Under the pieces are notes generated by a model. The model was not told the origin of the DNA. It was given only the letters and a program-made list of their open reading frames with translations, and did not search any database. From the NCBI RefSeq assembly GCF_016785095.1, contig NZ_JAEKJB010000002.1, positions 524,040 to 588,039 of the forward strand: 64,000 nt of DNA. The letters run 5' to 3'. The position numbers were made by a program, and so were the translations under genes. The stretch is from Alloalcanivorax marinus. GTDB lineage: Bacteria; Pseudomonadota; Gammaproteobacteria; Pseudomonadales; Alcanivoracaceae. Shown here one piece after another: positions 37,621-46,701 of the stretch; position 1 is the stretch's first letter; the number at the start of each line of letters is the position of its first letter.

Positions 37621-39719
37621 GCCTGGCCATGAACGCGAACCCCGAAGCACCCACCGTGCCGCGCTGGAAGGTGGTGGCGGCCACCCGCCGCACAATACTG
37701 ATACTGCTGGTGCTGGCACAGACCGTGGGTGGCCTGTACGGCATGCAGTCGGTGCTGCCTTATCACGGTGGCAACCTGCTGGAAAAGGGCATCCTGTTCC
37801 TGTTCGCGGTGTTGTTCGCCTGGATCTCGGTGGGTTTCTGGACCGCCTTGCTGGGGTTCTGGCTGCGCCGGCGCGGCGGCGACCGCTATTCCCTGGTACG
37901 CCACCATGACGCCGCCACCCTGGCGGCCACGCCTCTGGCGCGCACCGCGGTAGTGATGCCGGTGTACAACGAGCCGGTGGACCGCACCCTGGCCGGTTTG
38001 CGCGCCACCATCGAGGACCTGCGCGCCACCGGCGAGCTGGACCACTTCGATTTCTACATTCTCTCCGACAGCCGTGACGCCGAGCAGTGGCTTGCCGAAC
38101 GCAGCGCCTGGTATCGGCTGTGCGAGGAACAGGATCTGCATGGCCGGCTGTTCTACCGCCACCGGCCGGTCAATCTGAACTTCAAAAGTGGCAACGTGGC
38201 GGATTTTCTGCGCCGCTGGGGGCGCGACTACGTCTACATGGTGGTGCTCGACGCGGACAGCGTGATGGGCGGCAATACGCTTACGCGCATGGTGCGGCAC
38301 ATGGAGCTGGCCCCGCGCGTGGGTATCCTGCAAACCAGCCCGTCGCTGATCAACGCCCATTCCGCCTTCGCCCGCTTCCAGCAGTTCGCCAACCGGGTGT
38401 ACGGTCCCTTGTTCACCGCCGGTCTGGCCGGCATTCAACTTGGCGAGGCCGCCTACTGGGGCCACAACGCGATCATCCGCACCGATCTGTTCATGCGTCA
38501 CTGCGGTCTGCGCCGGCTCAGCGGGTTCGGCCTGTTCAATGGCCCGATCATGAGCCACGACTTCGTGGAAGCCGCCTACATGGGCCGGGCCGGCTATGAG
38601 GTATGGATGGAGCCGGAGCTGGACGAAAGCTACGAGGAATCACCGCCCACCCTGGTGGACGAACTGACCCGCGACCGGCGTTGGGCCAAGGGCAACCTGC
38701 AGCACGCCTGGTTGTTCTTCTTCGCCCCCAGGCTGCGTTTCGCCCATCGCATGGCGTTCCTTAATGGCATTCTGTCCTATCTGTCGTCGCCGATCTGGCT
38801 GGTCTTTCTGATTCTGACCAGCATCGAGGCCACCCGGCTGACGTTGTGGCCCATCGATTACTTCCCCGACCAGCGCGGCAGCATGTTCCCGGTGTGGCCG
38901 GAGTGGCACCCGCACTGGGCCGTGGGATTGGTGCTGAGCACCCTGTTTCTGTTGTTCGTGCCCAAGTTCCTGGCGGTGCTGGATGTGCTGCTCACCGGTC
39001 GGCGGCGCCAGCACGGCGGCGCCTGGCGGTTGTTCTTGTCGGTATGCCTGGAATTGCTGGTGTCCATGTTGCTGGCGCCGATTCGCATGCTTGCCCACAG
39101 CCGTTACGTGCTGGAAGCCCTGTTCAACGTGCGCCTGCACTGGGGTGGCCAGAACCGCACCGATGAGACCGGCTGGCGACAGGCGTTTCTCAGCCAGGCG
39201 CCGGGCACCCTGCTGGCGATCGGCTGGTCGGGCCTGGCTTTGCGGCTGGACCCGATGTTCTTCTTCTGGTCCCTGCCGGTGGCGCTGCCGCTGATTCTGG
39301 CCGCGCCCACCTCGGTACTGCTCAGCCGGGTGGCGATCGGTGAACGCCTGCGCCGCCGGCGTCTGCTGCTCACCCCGGAAGAACAGCGGCTTTCCCCCCA
39401 GGTGGATACCATCGCCGCGCCGCGACCGCTCAACCCGGTGCGCCTCACCGCCTTCGAGGCGGCGGTGCTGGACCCGGTCCTCAACCGGGTGCACCGGGCG
39501 CTGGCCCGGCGCCGGCGCCCGGTGGATGCCGAGGCCTGGCGGCAGTGGCTGGAGCGCTGCATGAAGGAGGGCCCGGACGGCCTCAACCGCCGTCAGCTCA
39601 ATGCCCTGGCCCGGGACGCCGACGCGCTGGCGCGTCTTCATCAGGCCGCCTGGACCGCGCCCCGGGACAGTTACTGGGGCGTGCGGGTCGGGGTGGTGAA
39701 AAGCCGCGATTATGGGTAG
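37617..39719 (+). CDS. opgH: Glucan glucosyltransferase OpgH (MdoH)
   Basis: 700 residues. Multiple membrane helices (about eight) flank a GT2 catalytic domain: VVMPVYNEPVDRTLAGLRAT, LDADSVMGG (donor Asp-x-Asp), ILQTSPSLINAHSAF, and RDRRWAKGNLQHAW (QxxRW-type). It polymerises glucose into periplasmic glucan chains across the inner membrane using UDP-glucose. Overlaps the small upstream gene as ATGA. Slightly shorter than E. coli OpgH at the N-terminus. Confidence 0.95.
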   Translation: MSLAMNANPEAPTVPRWKVVAATRRTILILLVLAQTVGGLYGMQSVLPYHGGNLLEKGILFLFAVLFAWISVGFWTALLGFWLRRRGGDRYSLVRHHDAATLAATPLARTAVVMPVYNEPVDRTLAGLRATIEDLRATGELDHFDFYILSDSRDAEQWLAERSAWYRLCEEQDLHGRLFYRHRPVNLNFKSGNVADFLRRWGRDYVYMVVLDADSVMGGNTLTRMVRHMELAPRVGILQTSPSLINAHSAFARFQQFANRVYGPLFTAGLAGIQLGEAAYWGHNAIIRTDLFMRHCGLRRLSGFGLFNGPIMSHDFVEAAYMGRAGYEVWMEPELDESYEESPPTLVDELTRDRRWAKGNLQHAWLFFFAPRLRFAHRMAFLNGILSYLSSPIWLVFLILTSIEATRLTLWPIDYFPDQRGSMFPVWPEWHPHWAVGLVLSTLFLLFVPKFLAVLDVLLTGRRRQHGGAWRLFLSVCLELLVSMLLAPIRMLAHSRYVLEALFNVRLHWGGQNRTDETGWRQAFLSQAPGTLLAIGWSGLALRLDPMFFFWSLPVALPLILAAPTSVLLSRVAIGERLRRRRLLLTPEEQRLSPQVDTIAAPRPLNPVRLTAFEAAVLDPVLNRVHRALARRRRPVDAEAWRQWLERCMKEGPDGLNRRQLNALARDADALARLHQAAWTAPRDSYWGVRVGVVKSRDYG

Positions 39720-39757
39720 GCTTCTGTCCCTTCTTTGACGCTTCAAGGGACGAAGCC

Positions 39758-40165
39758 ATGTTGAGAGCCAATCCGGTCAGGGATTGCATGAAACCGGACC
39801 CCTTCACACTGTCTCCTTCCTCGACGGTAAGCGATGCCGCCCGGGCCCTGCTGACGCGCAATCTTTCCGGCGCGCCGGTAGTGGATGAGCGCGGAGAGCT
39901 GATCGGTATGTTTTCCGAAGCGGACGCGCTCAAGGCCGCCCTGGACGCCGATTACCACGGCACCGGCAGCGGGCGGGTAGTGGATTATATGAGCCGCGAA
40001 GTGCATGGCGTGCCGGTGGCGGCCACCGTGCAGGAGGCGGCGGAACTGTTCTTGCGTTATCACCGGCGAACCTTGCCGGTGGTCCAGGGGCCGCGGCTGG
40101 TGGGACTGCTAAGCCGCGGGGATGTGCTGCGCCAGGTGACGCCGGCGAGGACAACGTCACCGTGA
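39758..40165 (+). CDS. CBS-domain protein
   Basis: 135 residues, two CBS motifs in tandem: RDCMKPDPFTLSPSSTVSDA and VVDYMSREVHGVPVAATVQEA, each with the usual strand-helix ending GAPVVDERGELIGMFSEAD and LPVVQGPRLVGLLSRGD. The pair forms a Bateman module that binds adenosine nucleotides. There is no attached enzyme or channel domain, so its role is unknown. Start taken as ATG 39758 with AAGGGACG before it. Confidence 0.85.
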   Translation: MLRANPVRDCMKPDPFTLSPSSTVSDAARALLTRNLSGAPVVDERGELIGMFSEADALKAALDADYHGTGSGRVVDYMSREVHGVPVAATVQEAAELFLRYHRRTLPVVQGPRLVGLLSRGDVLRQVTPARTTSP

Positions 40166-40208
40166 TGGTGGTGGCACGATGTTTAACGACCAAACAGGGG
40201 ATCACCCG

Positions 40209-40775
40209 ATGAATCAACCTTACCAAGCGCCGGAAGCCAGCCTGGGGGCCGGCTCCGAGGAAAACTATCAGCCCAGGTTGTTCCAGACCTCCGGCCGTCT
40301 CGGTCGGGCGCGTTATTTCGTTTACGTGATGGCGCTCACCATGATCACCTACCTCGCCATGGGGCTGGTCATGGGGGTGGGTTTCGGCAGCGCCTCACCG
40401 GGCAGTGGCCCCAGTGGCATCTTTATTATCCTGATGCTGCTGGTGATGGCGCCGGTGAGTATTTTCACCATGGTGATGAGCATCATTTACGGTATTCGCC
40501 GGCTTAACGACATGAACATGAGCGGCTGGATGATTCTGCTGATGTTCGTGCCCATCGCCAACTTCGTGATCGCCATCATGCTGCTGTTCGTGCCCGGCTC
40601 CAAGGTGGCCAACAAATACGGCCCGAAACCGGCGCCCAATGGAAACGGCGTGATCGCCGCCCTGGTGGTGCTACTGGTTCTGTTCGTGGGCGGCTTCGTG
40701 GGCATGGGCGCCATGATCGGCTCCATGAGCCAGGGCATGAACAGCCCGGGCATGTACCAGATGGACGGCTACTGA
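40209..40775 (+). CDS. DUF805 family membrane protein (copy 2)
   Basis: 188 residues from ATG 40209 with AGGGGA upstream. It has the DUF805 opening GRLGRARYFVYVMAL, four hydrophobic segments, and IYGIRRLNDMNMSGWMILLMFVP, then LFVPGSKVANKYGPKPAPNG, as in copy 1 at 9038. The C-terminus differs: a Met/Gly-rich end (GAMIGSMSQGMNSPGMYQMDGY) in place of the coiled coil. It is followed by a bidirectional terminator. Confidence 0.87.
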   Translation: MNQPYQAPEASLGAGSEENYQPRLFQTSGRLGRARYFVYVMALTMITYLAMGLVMGVGFGSASPGSGPSGIFIILMLLVMAPVSIFTMVMSIIYGIRRLNDMNMSGWMILLMFVPIANFVIAIMLLFVPGSKVANKYGPKPAPNGNGVIAALVVLLVLFVGGFVGMGAMIGSMSQGMNSPGMYQMDGY

Positions 40776-40793
40776 GCATCTGAGCATCGAACC

Positions 40794-40822
40794 AAAAAAG
40801 GCTCCCCGAGGGGAGCCTTTTT
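40794..40822. terminator. Bidirectional terminator between DUF805 and mdh
   Basis: A perfect 8-bp stem GGCTCCCC/GGGGAGCC with a GA loop has six A residues on the left and five T residues on the right, so it works in both directions: for the plus-strand DUF805 gene and for the convergent mdh gene on the minus strand. Confidence 0.9.
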
Positions 40823-40858
40823 CATGCGCCGATCGCCGCCAGGAGACGGCGGGCGAGG

Positions 40859-41839
40859 TTACGGCAGCAGGTGTTTCACCGCGTCGCGTTCCTCGGCCAG
40901 CTCGGTCTCGGTGGCGGTCATGCGCTCGCGGGAGAAGTCGTTGACCTCCAGGCCCTGAACGATTTCCCAGTCGCCGTTCTTGCACACACACGGGAAGGAG
41001 TAGATCAGACCTTCCTGAATGCCGTAGGAACCGTCGCTGTAGATGCCCATGGACACCCAGTCGCCCTCGTCGGTGCCCAGCGCCCAGGAGCGCATGTGGT
41101 CGACGGCGGCGTTCGCGGCGGAGGCGGCGGAGGAAGCACCACGGGCCTTGATGATGGCCGCGCCGCGCTGTTGCACGGTGGGGATGTACTCTTCCGCGTA
41201 CCACTTCCGGTCCACTTGCTCGGCGGCGTTCTTGCCATCCACTTCGCAGTGGTGCAGATCCGGGTACTGGGTGGAGGAGTGGTTACCCCAGATGGTCATC
41301 TTCTTGATGTCGTTCACGGTCTTGCCCAGCTTCTCACCCAGCTGCGCCATGGCGCGGTTATGGTCGAGACGGGTCATGGCGGTGAACTGGCGCGGATCGA
41401 TGTCCGGCGCGTTGCGCTGGGCGATCAGGGCGTTGGTGTTGGCCGGGTTGCCGACCACCAGAACCTTGATACCACGGCTGGCCACCTCGTTGATGGCCTG
41501 GCCCTGAGCGGAGAAGATCGCCGCGTTGGCTTCCAGAAGGTCCTTGCGCTCCATGCCCGGACCACGCGGACGGGCGCCGACCAGCAACGCGTAATCGGCA
41601 TCCTTGAAGGCCACCTTGGCGTCGTCGGTCTGCACGATGCCAGCAACCAGCGGGAAGGCGCAATCTTCCAGTTCCATGGCGACGCCTTTCAGCGCTTCCA
41701 GGGCAGGGGTGATTTCGAGCAGCTGCAGGATGACCGGCTGGTCCTTGCCGAGCATGTCGCCGGAGGCGATCCGGAACAGCAGGGAGTAGCTGATTTGACC
41801 AGCGGCGCCGGTGACAGCAACGCGTACAGGTGCTTTCAT
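40859..41839 (-). CDS. mdh: Malate dehydrogenase
   Basis: 326 residues from ATG 41839 with AGGAG upstream; a longer frame to 41920 adds a basic stretch without a ribosome site. NAD site [20 protein letters not shown], active-site motif [11 protein letters not shown] (catalytic His), the Arg loop [12 protein letters not shown], and [15 protein letters not shown]. It is the long, Alcanivorax/Burkholderia-like form of malate dehydrogenase. It reversibly oxidises malate to oxaloacetate with NAD. It runs toward the terminator at 40794. Confidence 0.93.
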   Translation of the reverse strand: MKAPVRVAVTGAAGQISYSLLFRIASGDMLGKDQPVILQLLEITPALEALKGVAMELEDCAFPLVAGIVQTDDAKVAFKDADYALLVGARPRGPGMERKDLLEANAAIFSAQGQAINEVASRGIKVLVVGNPANTNALIAQRNAPDIDPRQFTAMTRLDHNRAMAQLGEKLGKTVNDIKKMTIWGNHSSTQYPDLHHCEVDGKNAAEQVDRKWYAEEYIPTVQQRGAAIIKARGASSAASAANAAVDHMRSWALGTDEGDWVSMGIYSDGSYGIQEGLIYSFPCVCKNGDWEIVQGLEVNDFSRERMTATETELAEERDAVKHLLP

Positions 41840-42460
41840 GAACAATCTCCTAACCAGAATTCGGGAGGACGTAAGTGACTGAAAGTTGGGGAGCCTTCGA
41901 GCAATGGCGAAACCCGGCACGGGCCAGCGGGCCCGGGACGGCGCGTATTATAGAGGAACCGCGAGCTCATTCATACTTGCCGCGCTGACCTGTTCCCTGA
42001 TCTCCCCCTAACCTCCGTCTTGTGCGTGGCGGGCCCGCCGCCTGCCAGGCGCTGCCCGCATAGTCCGTCGTCTCCAAAAAATCAGCGGACTGCTTTGTTT
42101 CATAGCGGGCTCCTGCCCGAAAAGGTCGCATTTCGCTTCTGTGATCCATCTCTAATAATGCTAAGCCATAATTATTATAGGCTGGCTAAAGGATGTCTTT
42201 GATTGGTTGTGCGCCCGCCGGGGATCAGGGGAGGGCAGAGGTTTTTGCCGAAAATAGAAGCTATTTCACGCCGGTCCGTTATTGCCTTTTATATCATCTT
42301 ACGAGTAATCCGAATCAACTGGGCCGCAAATGCGCGGGCTTGCGATATTGCCCGACCGTGACCCGGCAAGAGTCCGCTGACCAAGCCGAATTGGGGGTTT
42401 TTAGGTAATATTTTCCGGGGCGTTGATATTGGGCGTCTACCTCTCGAGTTTACAGCTTGT
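41840..42460. other. Intergenic region between mdh and the AT-rich island (621 bases)
   Basis: The first 100 bases hold the mdh ribosome site and probably its promoter. From about 42,140 the sequence becomes AT-rich (AATAATGCTAAGCCATAATT). A CGGGC-tcct-GCCCG hairpin is at 42106-42119. ORFs here (42193-42408 and 42020-42202 on plus, 42289-42600 on minus) have no family likeness and biased composition. No mobile-element ends or tRNA were recognised. Confidence 0.5.
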
Positions 42461-42472
42461 ATGGTGGGGGAT

Positions 42473-43240
42473 ATGAGTTTTTCCAAGAACAACACGAAGT
42501 TAGTTGGGCGCGTGGCGCGAAAACCGTTGTGGATTTTTCTTATATTTTTTGCTTTAGCAGTTTTATTTCTTGTGGCGGAGGGCATATACAAAGATATCAT
42601 CCATGATGGACTTGAGCCTGGTCCGAAGCTGGCGACGGTCGAGTATGTTGAGCCGACGAAAGATTTTCCGAACGGCAGTGTTGAGAGATGGTCCTACAAA
42701 AATGGATTTTTCTCTTTTGATACCAGAAATGCAAGATCTAGGTTAATAGCTGCATCTGAAGAGACCAGTTTGATGGTTGTCATGGGGGCTTCATGGCGGG
42801 AATTTTATGATAAAAAAAACTATTTCAATAATATAAGAAATGATCCTTATAGTGAAATGAGAATTATTTTTCAAGTTAGAACTGATACAGGAAATGCTCA
42901 TACCCAAATCAGTCATGATATCAGTGTCCTAGGTGGTGTGGATCAACGTTACCCTGATTTCTACGGCTATGCCCGAGGGAGCGGGGCATATCCAAGGTGG
43001 ACTTATATTGGTAGGTATCCTGAACTTATGAAGCCAAACGGCGAACCTGTAATAATCTCATGCACTGGCGATGATGTTGTTGGGATAGGAAATACAAAAA
43101 AGGGTTGGTGTAGTTATTCGTTTATTTACGACGATTTGCTTCGTGCACAAGTCAGGTTTAATAAGCCTTTAATGTATGAGTTCAGCAAAAAACACAGCGA
43201 TCTTGTCAAGTTTTTGGAATCTTTCAAGGAGGAAAGATGA
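42473..43240 (+). CDS. AT-rich single-pass membrane protein, paralog A
   Basis: About 255 residues from ATG 42473 (GGGGG two bases upstream; ATG 42461 also in frame). One membrane anchor (PLWIFLIFFALAVLFLVAEG) is followed by a roughly 215-residue domain, probably outside the cytoplasm. It shares with paralog B at 43503: YKD, PTKxFPxGSxExW, GVDxRYPxFxGYA, YIGxYPxLxKPxG, and DDxLxAQVRFNKPLMxEFS with a SFKE end. GC is far below neighbours (18 of 60 bases at 42841-42900, against 43 of 60 at 45241-45300). Unknown function; not matched to a family. Confidence 0.75.
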   Translation: MSFSKNNTKLVGRVARKPLWIFLIFFALAVLFLVAEGIYKDIIHDGLEPGPKLATVEYVEPTKDFPNGSVERWSYKNGFFSFDTRNARSRLIAASEETSLMVVMGASWREFYDKKNYFNNIRNDPYSEMRIIFQVRTDTGNAHTQISHDISVLGGVDQRYPDFYGYARGSGAYPRWTYIGRYPELMKPNGEPVIISCTGDDVVGIGNTKKGWCSYSFIYDDLLRAQVRFNKPLMYEFSKKHSDLVKFLESFKEER

Positions 43241-43419
43241 TGGTTTTTTATTATTTTGATCTGTTTACAAAAATAAAAGCTCATGTGGCGGTGCTTTACC
43301 ATGGAGGCCAATTTTTAGAGAAATGGAAAGAGGTACAGCGGAAAGTATCTCGCCTTATTTACGGCTTTTCCGTAAGAGAGAGTAAAGTTAATGAGTGGTT
43401 GTCATGGCTAAGTCATTGA
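43237..43419 (+). CDS. Short ORF (60 aa) between the two paralogs
   Basis: 60 residues beginning MMVFYYFDLFTKIKAHVAVL, ending WLSWLSH. AAGGAGG lies 4 bases before its ATG, the best ribosome-binding site in this island, and its ATG overlaps the stop of paralog A (ATGA). So it may be translated by coupling. It has no clear domain. It may be a real small protein, a fragment of a third gene, or a chance ORF following a good ribosome site. Confidence 0.45.
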   Translation: MMVFYYFDLFTKIKAHVAVLYHGGQFLEKWKEVQRKVSRLIYGFSVRESKVNEWLSWLSH

Positions 43420-43502
43420 CCTGCGAGCAACTCGAAAGTTATCAATTGATTATTGATTGGAGGACAGTCACTTGGGTCAAGCCTTGTTGCTCGCTCGCTT
43501 GA

Positions 43503-44258
43503 ATGGGGTGGCTGGAAATGTTTTTAGAGTTAATAAAGAAAATCGTTGGAAGGCCAGTTGTTGCTCTTTTCTTTCTGTTTTTTGGGGGAGCTTTGTTTCT
43601 TGTTGGGGAGGAGTTATATAAAGATAGCGTCTATGCAAGAGAAGTGCCGCCACCAATAGCAACTGTTCAATTTTATAAACCAACAAAAGAATTTCCTTCT
43701 GGGAGCATGGAGAAGTGGAGATATAAGTACGGTTTTCTTAAAGTCGATAGAAGGTATGGTTATGCTAGGAGTTATAGACTTCCAGAGCCAAGGCTCTTCG
43801 CGGCGACAAATGTCGCATGGCCTCATTATGATAAAATGGAAGAGCGTTATGAATTTATCAAGGAAAATCCGGACAGTCGATTGAGAATTCTGTTTTTTAT
43901 AAAGAGGGGCACAAAGGATATACGTACGGTACTTCCTGCTGATATGGATAAGTTGAGAGGGGTGGATAAGCGTTATCCTGGTTTTCTTGGTTATGCTTAT
44001 CAGAGTGATAAGAAGCCTCTATGGATTTATATAGGGAAATACCCTGATTTGATTAAACCTGACGGGGGGCTCGTCACGGTGCGATGCTCATCTGATGAAA
44101 GCTATGGGATCGATAACAGAAAGGTAGGGCATTGCAGTTACATATTGGTTTTTGATGATTTTCTGCATGCACAGGTTAGATTTAATAAACCATTAATGCA
44201 TGAATTCAGCAATATGCATAGTGATCTCGTTAATTTTTTGCACTCATTCAAGGAATGA
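43503..44258 (+). CDS. AT-rich single-pass membrane protein, paralog B
   Basis: 251 residues. One N-terminal anchor (VVALFFLFFGGALFLVGEELYKD), then a domain that follows paralog A throughout. Conserved positions include PTKEFPSGSMEKWRYKYGF, GVDKRYPGFLGYAY, YIGKYPDLIKPDGG, CSSDES, and FDDFLHAQVRFNKPLMHEFS. The start could be ATG 43518 (GGGGTGG 7 bases before it). The close pair suggests tandem duplication followed by divergence. Homologs are not recognised; an immunity-type role for toxins is one untested idea. Confidence 0.75.
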   Translation: MGWLEMFLELIKKIVGRPVVALFFLFFGGALFLVGEELYKDSVYAREVPPPIATVQFYKPTKEFPSGSMEKWRYKYGFLKVDRRYGYARSYRLPEPRLFAATNVAWPHYDKMEERYEFIKENPDSRLRILFFIKRGTKDIRTVLPADMDKLRGVDKRYPGFLGYAYQSDKKPLWIYIGKYPDLIKPDGGLVTVRCSSDESYGIDNRKVGHCSYILVFDDFLHAQVRFNKPLMHEFSNMHSDLVNFLHSFKE

Positions 44259-44591
44259 TGGATGTGTGATTCATGGACATCGTTTCACTTTTTCTGGCCT
44301 CAGGTCGAGCTTGTGGCTTGGATCGCGCATCCCGTACACCTCACCCCAGAAAGGCGTGTCGTGGATTAAATCCATGAATTTTTCCATTGGTCTTCTGCCT
44401 CCATGAACCGCTTCTGAACTTTTTCTGCAATCGCCGCTGAATTTCTCTGTTCATGACTCCCGAGTATATTGAAGGGGTGTCTATGAATTACATGGCTCGT
44501 ATATTTCCACGGCGGATATTCCAAGCCTGTGATGGCCCGAGAATCCGCGGGGACTCAGTCTCGAGCCGCTGCATGGATGAGAGGAGAGACC
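44259..44591. other. Intergenic region after the AT-rich pair (333 bases)
   Basis: It is moderately AT-rich and has no plus-strand gene. It holds a short minus-strand ORF (44271-44387). The end of the region carries GAGAGGAGAGACC, the ribosome site of the following reductase gene. No repeat, terminator or tRNA was identified. Confidence 0.5.
44271..44387 (-). pseudogene. Short minus-strand ORF, possible gene remnant
   Basis: A 38-codon ORF (beginning MEKFMDLIHDTPFWGEVYGM) lies in a frame that is open for about 25 further codons upstream, without a good start or ribosome site. Composition is charged and protein-like, ending LRPEKVKRCP. It could be the decayed C-terminus of a gene lost from the AT-rich island, or chance. 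Confidence 0.25.
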
Positions 44592-45704
44592 ATGGTGCAC
44601 TGGGACGTGATCGTGGCGGGGGCCGGCCAGGCGGGATGCGCGGCGGCCTGGGATCTGGCCGCCGGTGGCGCCCGGGTGTTGTTGCTGCACGGTGGTCCGG
44701 AGCGGCCCAAGCCCTGTGCCGGCGGCCTTACCATCAAGGCCTTGCGGCGCTATCGCTTTCCGGTGGACGCGGTGATCCGCGAGCGGGTTGATCGGGTGGC
44801 CATGAGCCGGGCTGGTGGGCCGCGGGTGTTGGCGGGCGCGGCGGTTCCGTTTTGTGTGATGACCCACCGGCGGGAGCTGGACGCTCTGTGCCGCGAGCGG
44901 GCGCTGGCGCGGGGCGCCGAGTGGCGCGCCGTCGCCGGGGTGCGCGCGGTGCGTCAGGGTGCCGCCGGCGTCACCCTGACCACTAGCGAGGGGGAGGTGC
45001 TGCGGGCTACCTGGCTGGTCGCCGCGGACGGCGCCCACAGTCCGGTGCGTCGTTTGTTGCAAGGCCAGCCGGCGGCATCGCCGGCCATGGCGCTGGAAGG
45101 GCACCTGCCCCGGGCGAAGGCCCGTCATTATCCCCCCATGACCCTGGATTTTCAGGAGGTGCCGGGCGGCTATGGCTGGCTGTTTCCCAAGGGCGATCAC
45201 ATCAACGTGGGCTTGTACGTGTGGCGCCGGGATCGGGCGCGGCTGGGCCGCGATCATTTGGCCGATTACGCCCGCCGGGCATTGGGCAGCGGCGCGTTGG
45301 AGGAGGTGGCGGGGTATCCATTGGGGACCTGGCTGGCGCGGCGTTCACCCCGGTGTGGTCGGGTGCTGTTCGTCGGCGATGCCGCGGGCAGTACCGAGCC
45401 GTTGTTGGGGGAGGGCATCTACGGCGCCCTGGTCAGCGGTCAACTTGCCGCCGGGGCCCTGCTGGCTGGTCGACCGGGGGATTACCCGCTGCTCATGGCG
45501 GACTGGGGCGAGGAGCTGCGCCAGGTGGAGCGCGTCACGCGTATTTTTTATGGCGTGCCGGCGTTCGGTTATGCCGCCCTGAGCCGCTGGCTGGCGCCGA
45601 CCCTGCTGGCCGGCTACGCCGCCGGGCTGACCCTGGGGGGCACCAAGCGGGCCTGGCGCAGCCTCAAGGGGCGCCGTCACCTTCTCGGTAGCCCAGGGGC
45701 GTAA
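44592..45704 (+). CDS. Geranylgeranyl-reductase-family FAD-dependent oxidoreductase
   Basis: 370 residues from ATG 44592, after GAGAGGAGAGACC. The N-terminal dinucleotide site is VIVAGAGQAGCAAAWDLAAGG, followed by PKPCAGGLTIKAL (a substrate-loop Cys), the mid motif VAADGAHSPVRRLL, and the FAD site VLFVGDAAGSTEPLLGEGIYGAL. These are the features of geranylgeranyl-reductase-related flavoproteins, which reduce isoprenoid or fatty chains or act as small hydroxylase-like enzymes. The substrate is not shown. Its last 41 bases overlap the convergent AraC gene. Confidence 0.8.
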   Translation: MVHWDVIVAGAGQAGCAAAWDLAAGGARVLLLHGGPERPKPCAGGLTIKALRRYRFPVDAVIRERVDRVAMSRAGGPRVLAGAAVPFCVMTHRRELDALCRERALARGAEWRAVAGVRAVRQGAAGVTLTTSEGEVLRATWLVAADGAHSPVRRLLQGQPAASPAMALEGHLPRAKARHYPPMTLDFQEVPGGYGWLFPKGDHINVGLYVWRRDRARLGRDHLADYARRALGSGALEEVAGYPLGTWLARRSPRCGRVLFVGDAAGSTEPLLGEGIYGALVSGQLAAGALLAGRPGDYPLLMADWGEELRQVERVTRIFYGVPAFGYAALSRWLAPTLLAGYAAGLTLGGTKRAWRSLKGRRHLLGSPGA

Positions 45705-46701
45705 CGCCGAACCAGCGCTTGAAGGCGCGGTTGAAGGCGCTTTGTTCCGAATAGCCCAGATCCAGGGCGATCTGGTTCACCGAGCGGTCGCTGTGCAGCA
45801 GCCAGTCGCAGGCCAGGCGGCGCCGTTCGTCCTCCAGCAGGGTGGAAAAATCGGTATGCTCGGCGCGCAGCCGCCGACGCAGGGTCCAGGGCTTCACGCC
45901 CAGACGTTCGGCGATCGGTTCCAGTTGCGGCACACCCTCCACCAGCCGGTGCTGGATTTCCAGGCGCACCTGTTCAAGCAGGTTGTCCCGGGCCCGGTGC
46001 CGGGTCACGGCGCGTTGTACCCGGGAACGGGCCAGGCGGTGCACCTCCGGGTCGGCGTCGCGCAGTGGCAGATCAAGCACCGCCTCGTCCAGTACCAGGG
46101 CGTTCAGCGGTTGCTGGAAATGCACCGGGCAGTGGAACACGCGCCGGTATTCGCTATCGTCCGCGGGCGCGTCGTGACGCAGGTGCAGAGCCAGAGGATC
46201 GCGTTCGGCGCCCAGAATCCAGCGCCCGAACACCACCGCCCCGGTGAAGAAAGCGTCCACCCGGTGCGCGCTGGTGGGCAGATCCTCGAACGGGGTTTCC
46301 CAGATCAGCCACAGGTTCCGGCTCCGCCATTCGAAGCGCAGTTCAGCGAATTCCGAGGTGACCCGGGTGAACGGAATCATCAGTTCGATGGCGTCGCGCA
46401 GGGTGGCGCTGGACATGCTGGCGTAGCCCAGTTCGCCCATGAAGCGCGGGCGGATGCCTTCGCCCATGTGCAGGCCGAACAGTGGGTCGCCGCTGCGGCT
46501 GACGGCGTGTTCAAGCAGCCGGTTTTCCACGCTCAGGGGAATGCGGGCGGCGGGGGATTCCAGGTCCTCCTCGGTGACGCCCAGGCGGACCAGTGCCTCA
46601 CTGAGGTCGACACCGGCGTGCAGCGCGGCATCGAGCAGGTACTCGATCCAGAACGAAGCCACGGTCAGGGAGCCGAAGCGGGCGGAGGCGACGTTGGACA
46701 T
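45664..46701 (-). CDS. AraC family transcriptional regulator
   Basis: 345 residues. The N-terminal Arabinose-binding/OruR-like domain (about 1-220) is followed by two helix-turn-helix units: EPIAERLGVKPWTLRRRLR and NQIALDLGYSEQSAFNRAFKRWFGVTPLGYR. This is the AraC subgroup (PqrA/OruR-type) that often controls degradation or oxidoreductase genes nearby. The gene overlaps the flavoprotein end by 41 bases on the opposite strand. Its target is unknown. Confidence 0.85.
   Translation of the reverse strand: MSNVASARFGSLTVASFWIEYLLDAALHAGVDLSEALVRLGVTEEDLESPAARIPLSVENRLLEHAVSRSGDPLFGLHMGEGIRPRFMGELGYASMSSATLRDAIELMIPFTRVTSEFAELRFEWRSRNLWLIWETPFEDLPTSAHRVDAFFTGAVVFGRWILGAERDPLALHLRHDAPADDSEYRRVFHCPVHFQQPLNALVLDEAVLDLPLRDADPEVHRLARSRVQRAVTRHRARDNLLEQVRLEIQHRLVEGVPQLEPIAERLGVKPWTLRRRLRAEHTDFSTLLEDERRRLACDWLLHSDRSVNQIALDLGYSEQSAFNRAFKRWFGVTPLGYREGDGAP

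Noticed and set aside
42193..42408. A 71-codon plus-strand ORF (starting MSLIGCAPAGDQG) before the AT-rich island
   Set aside because: Weak start context, mixed composition, no recognisable motif; I treat the region as intergenic.
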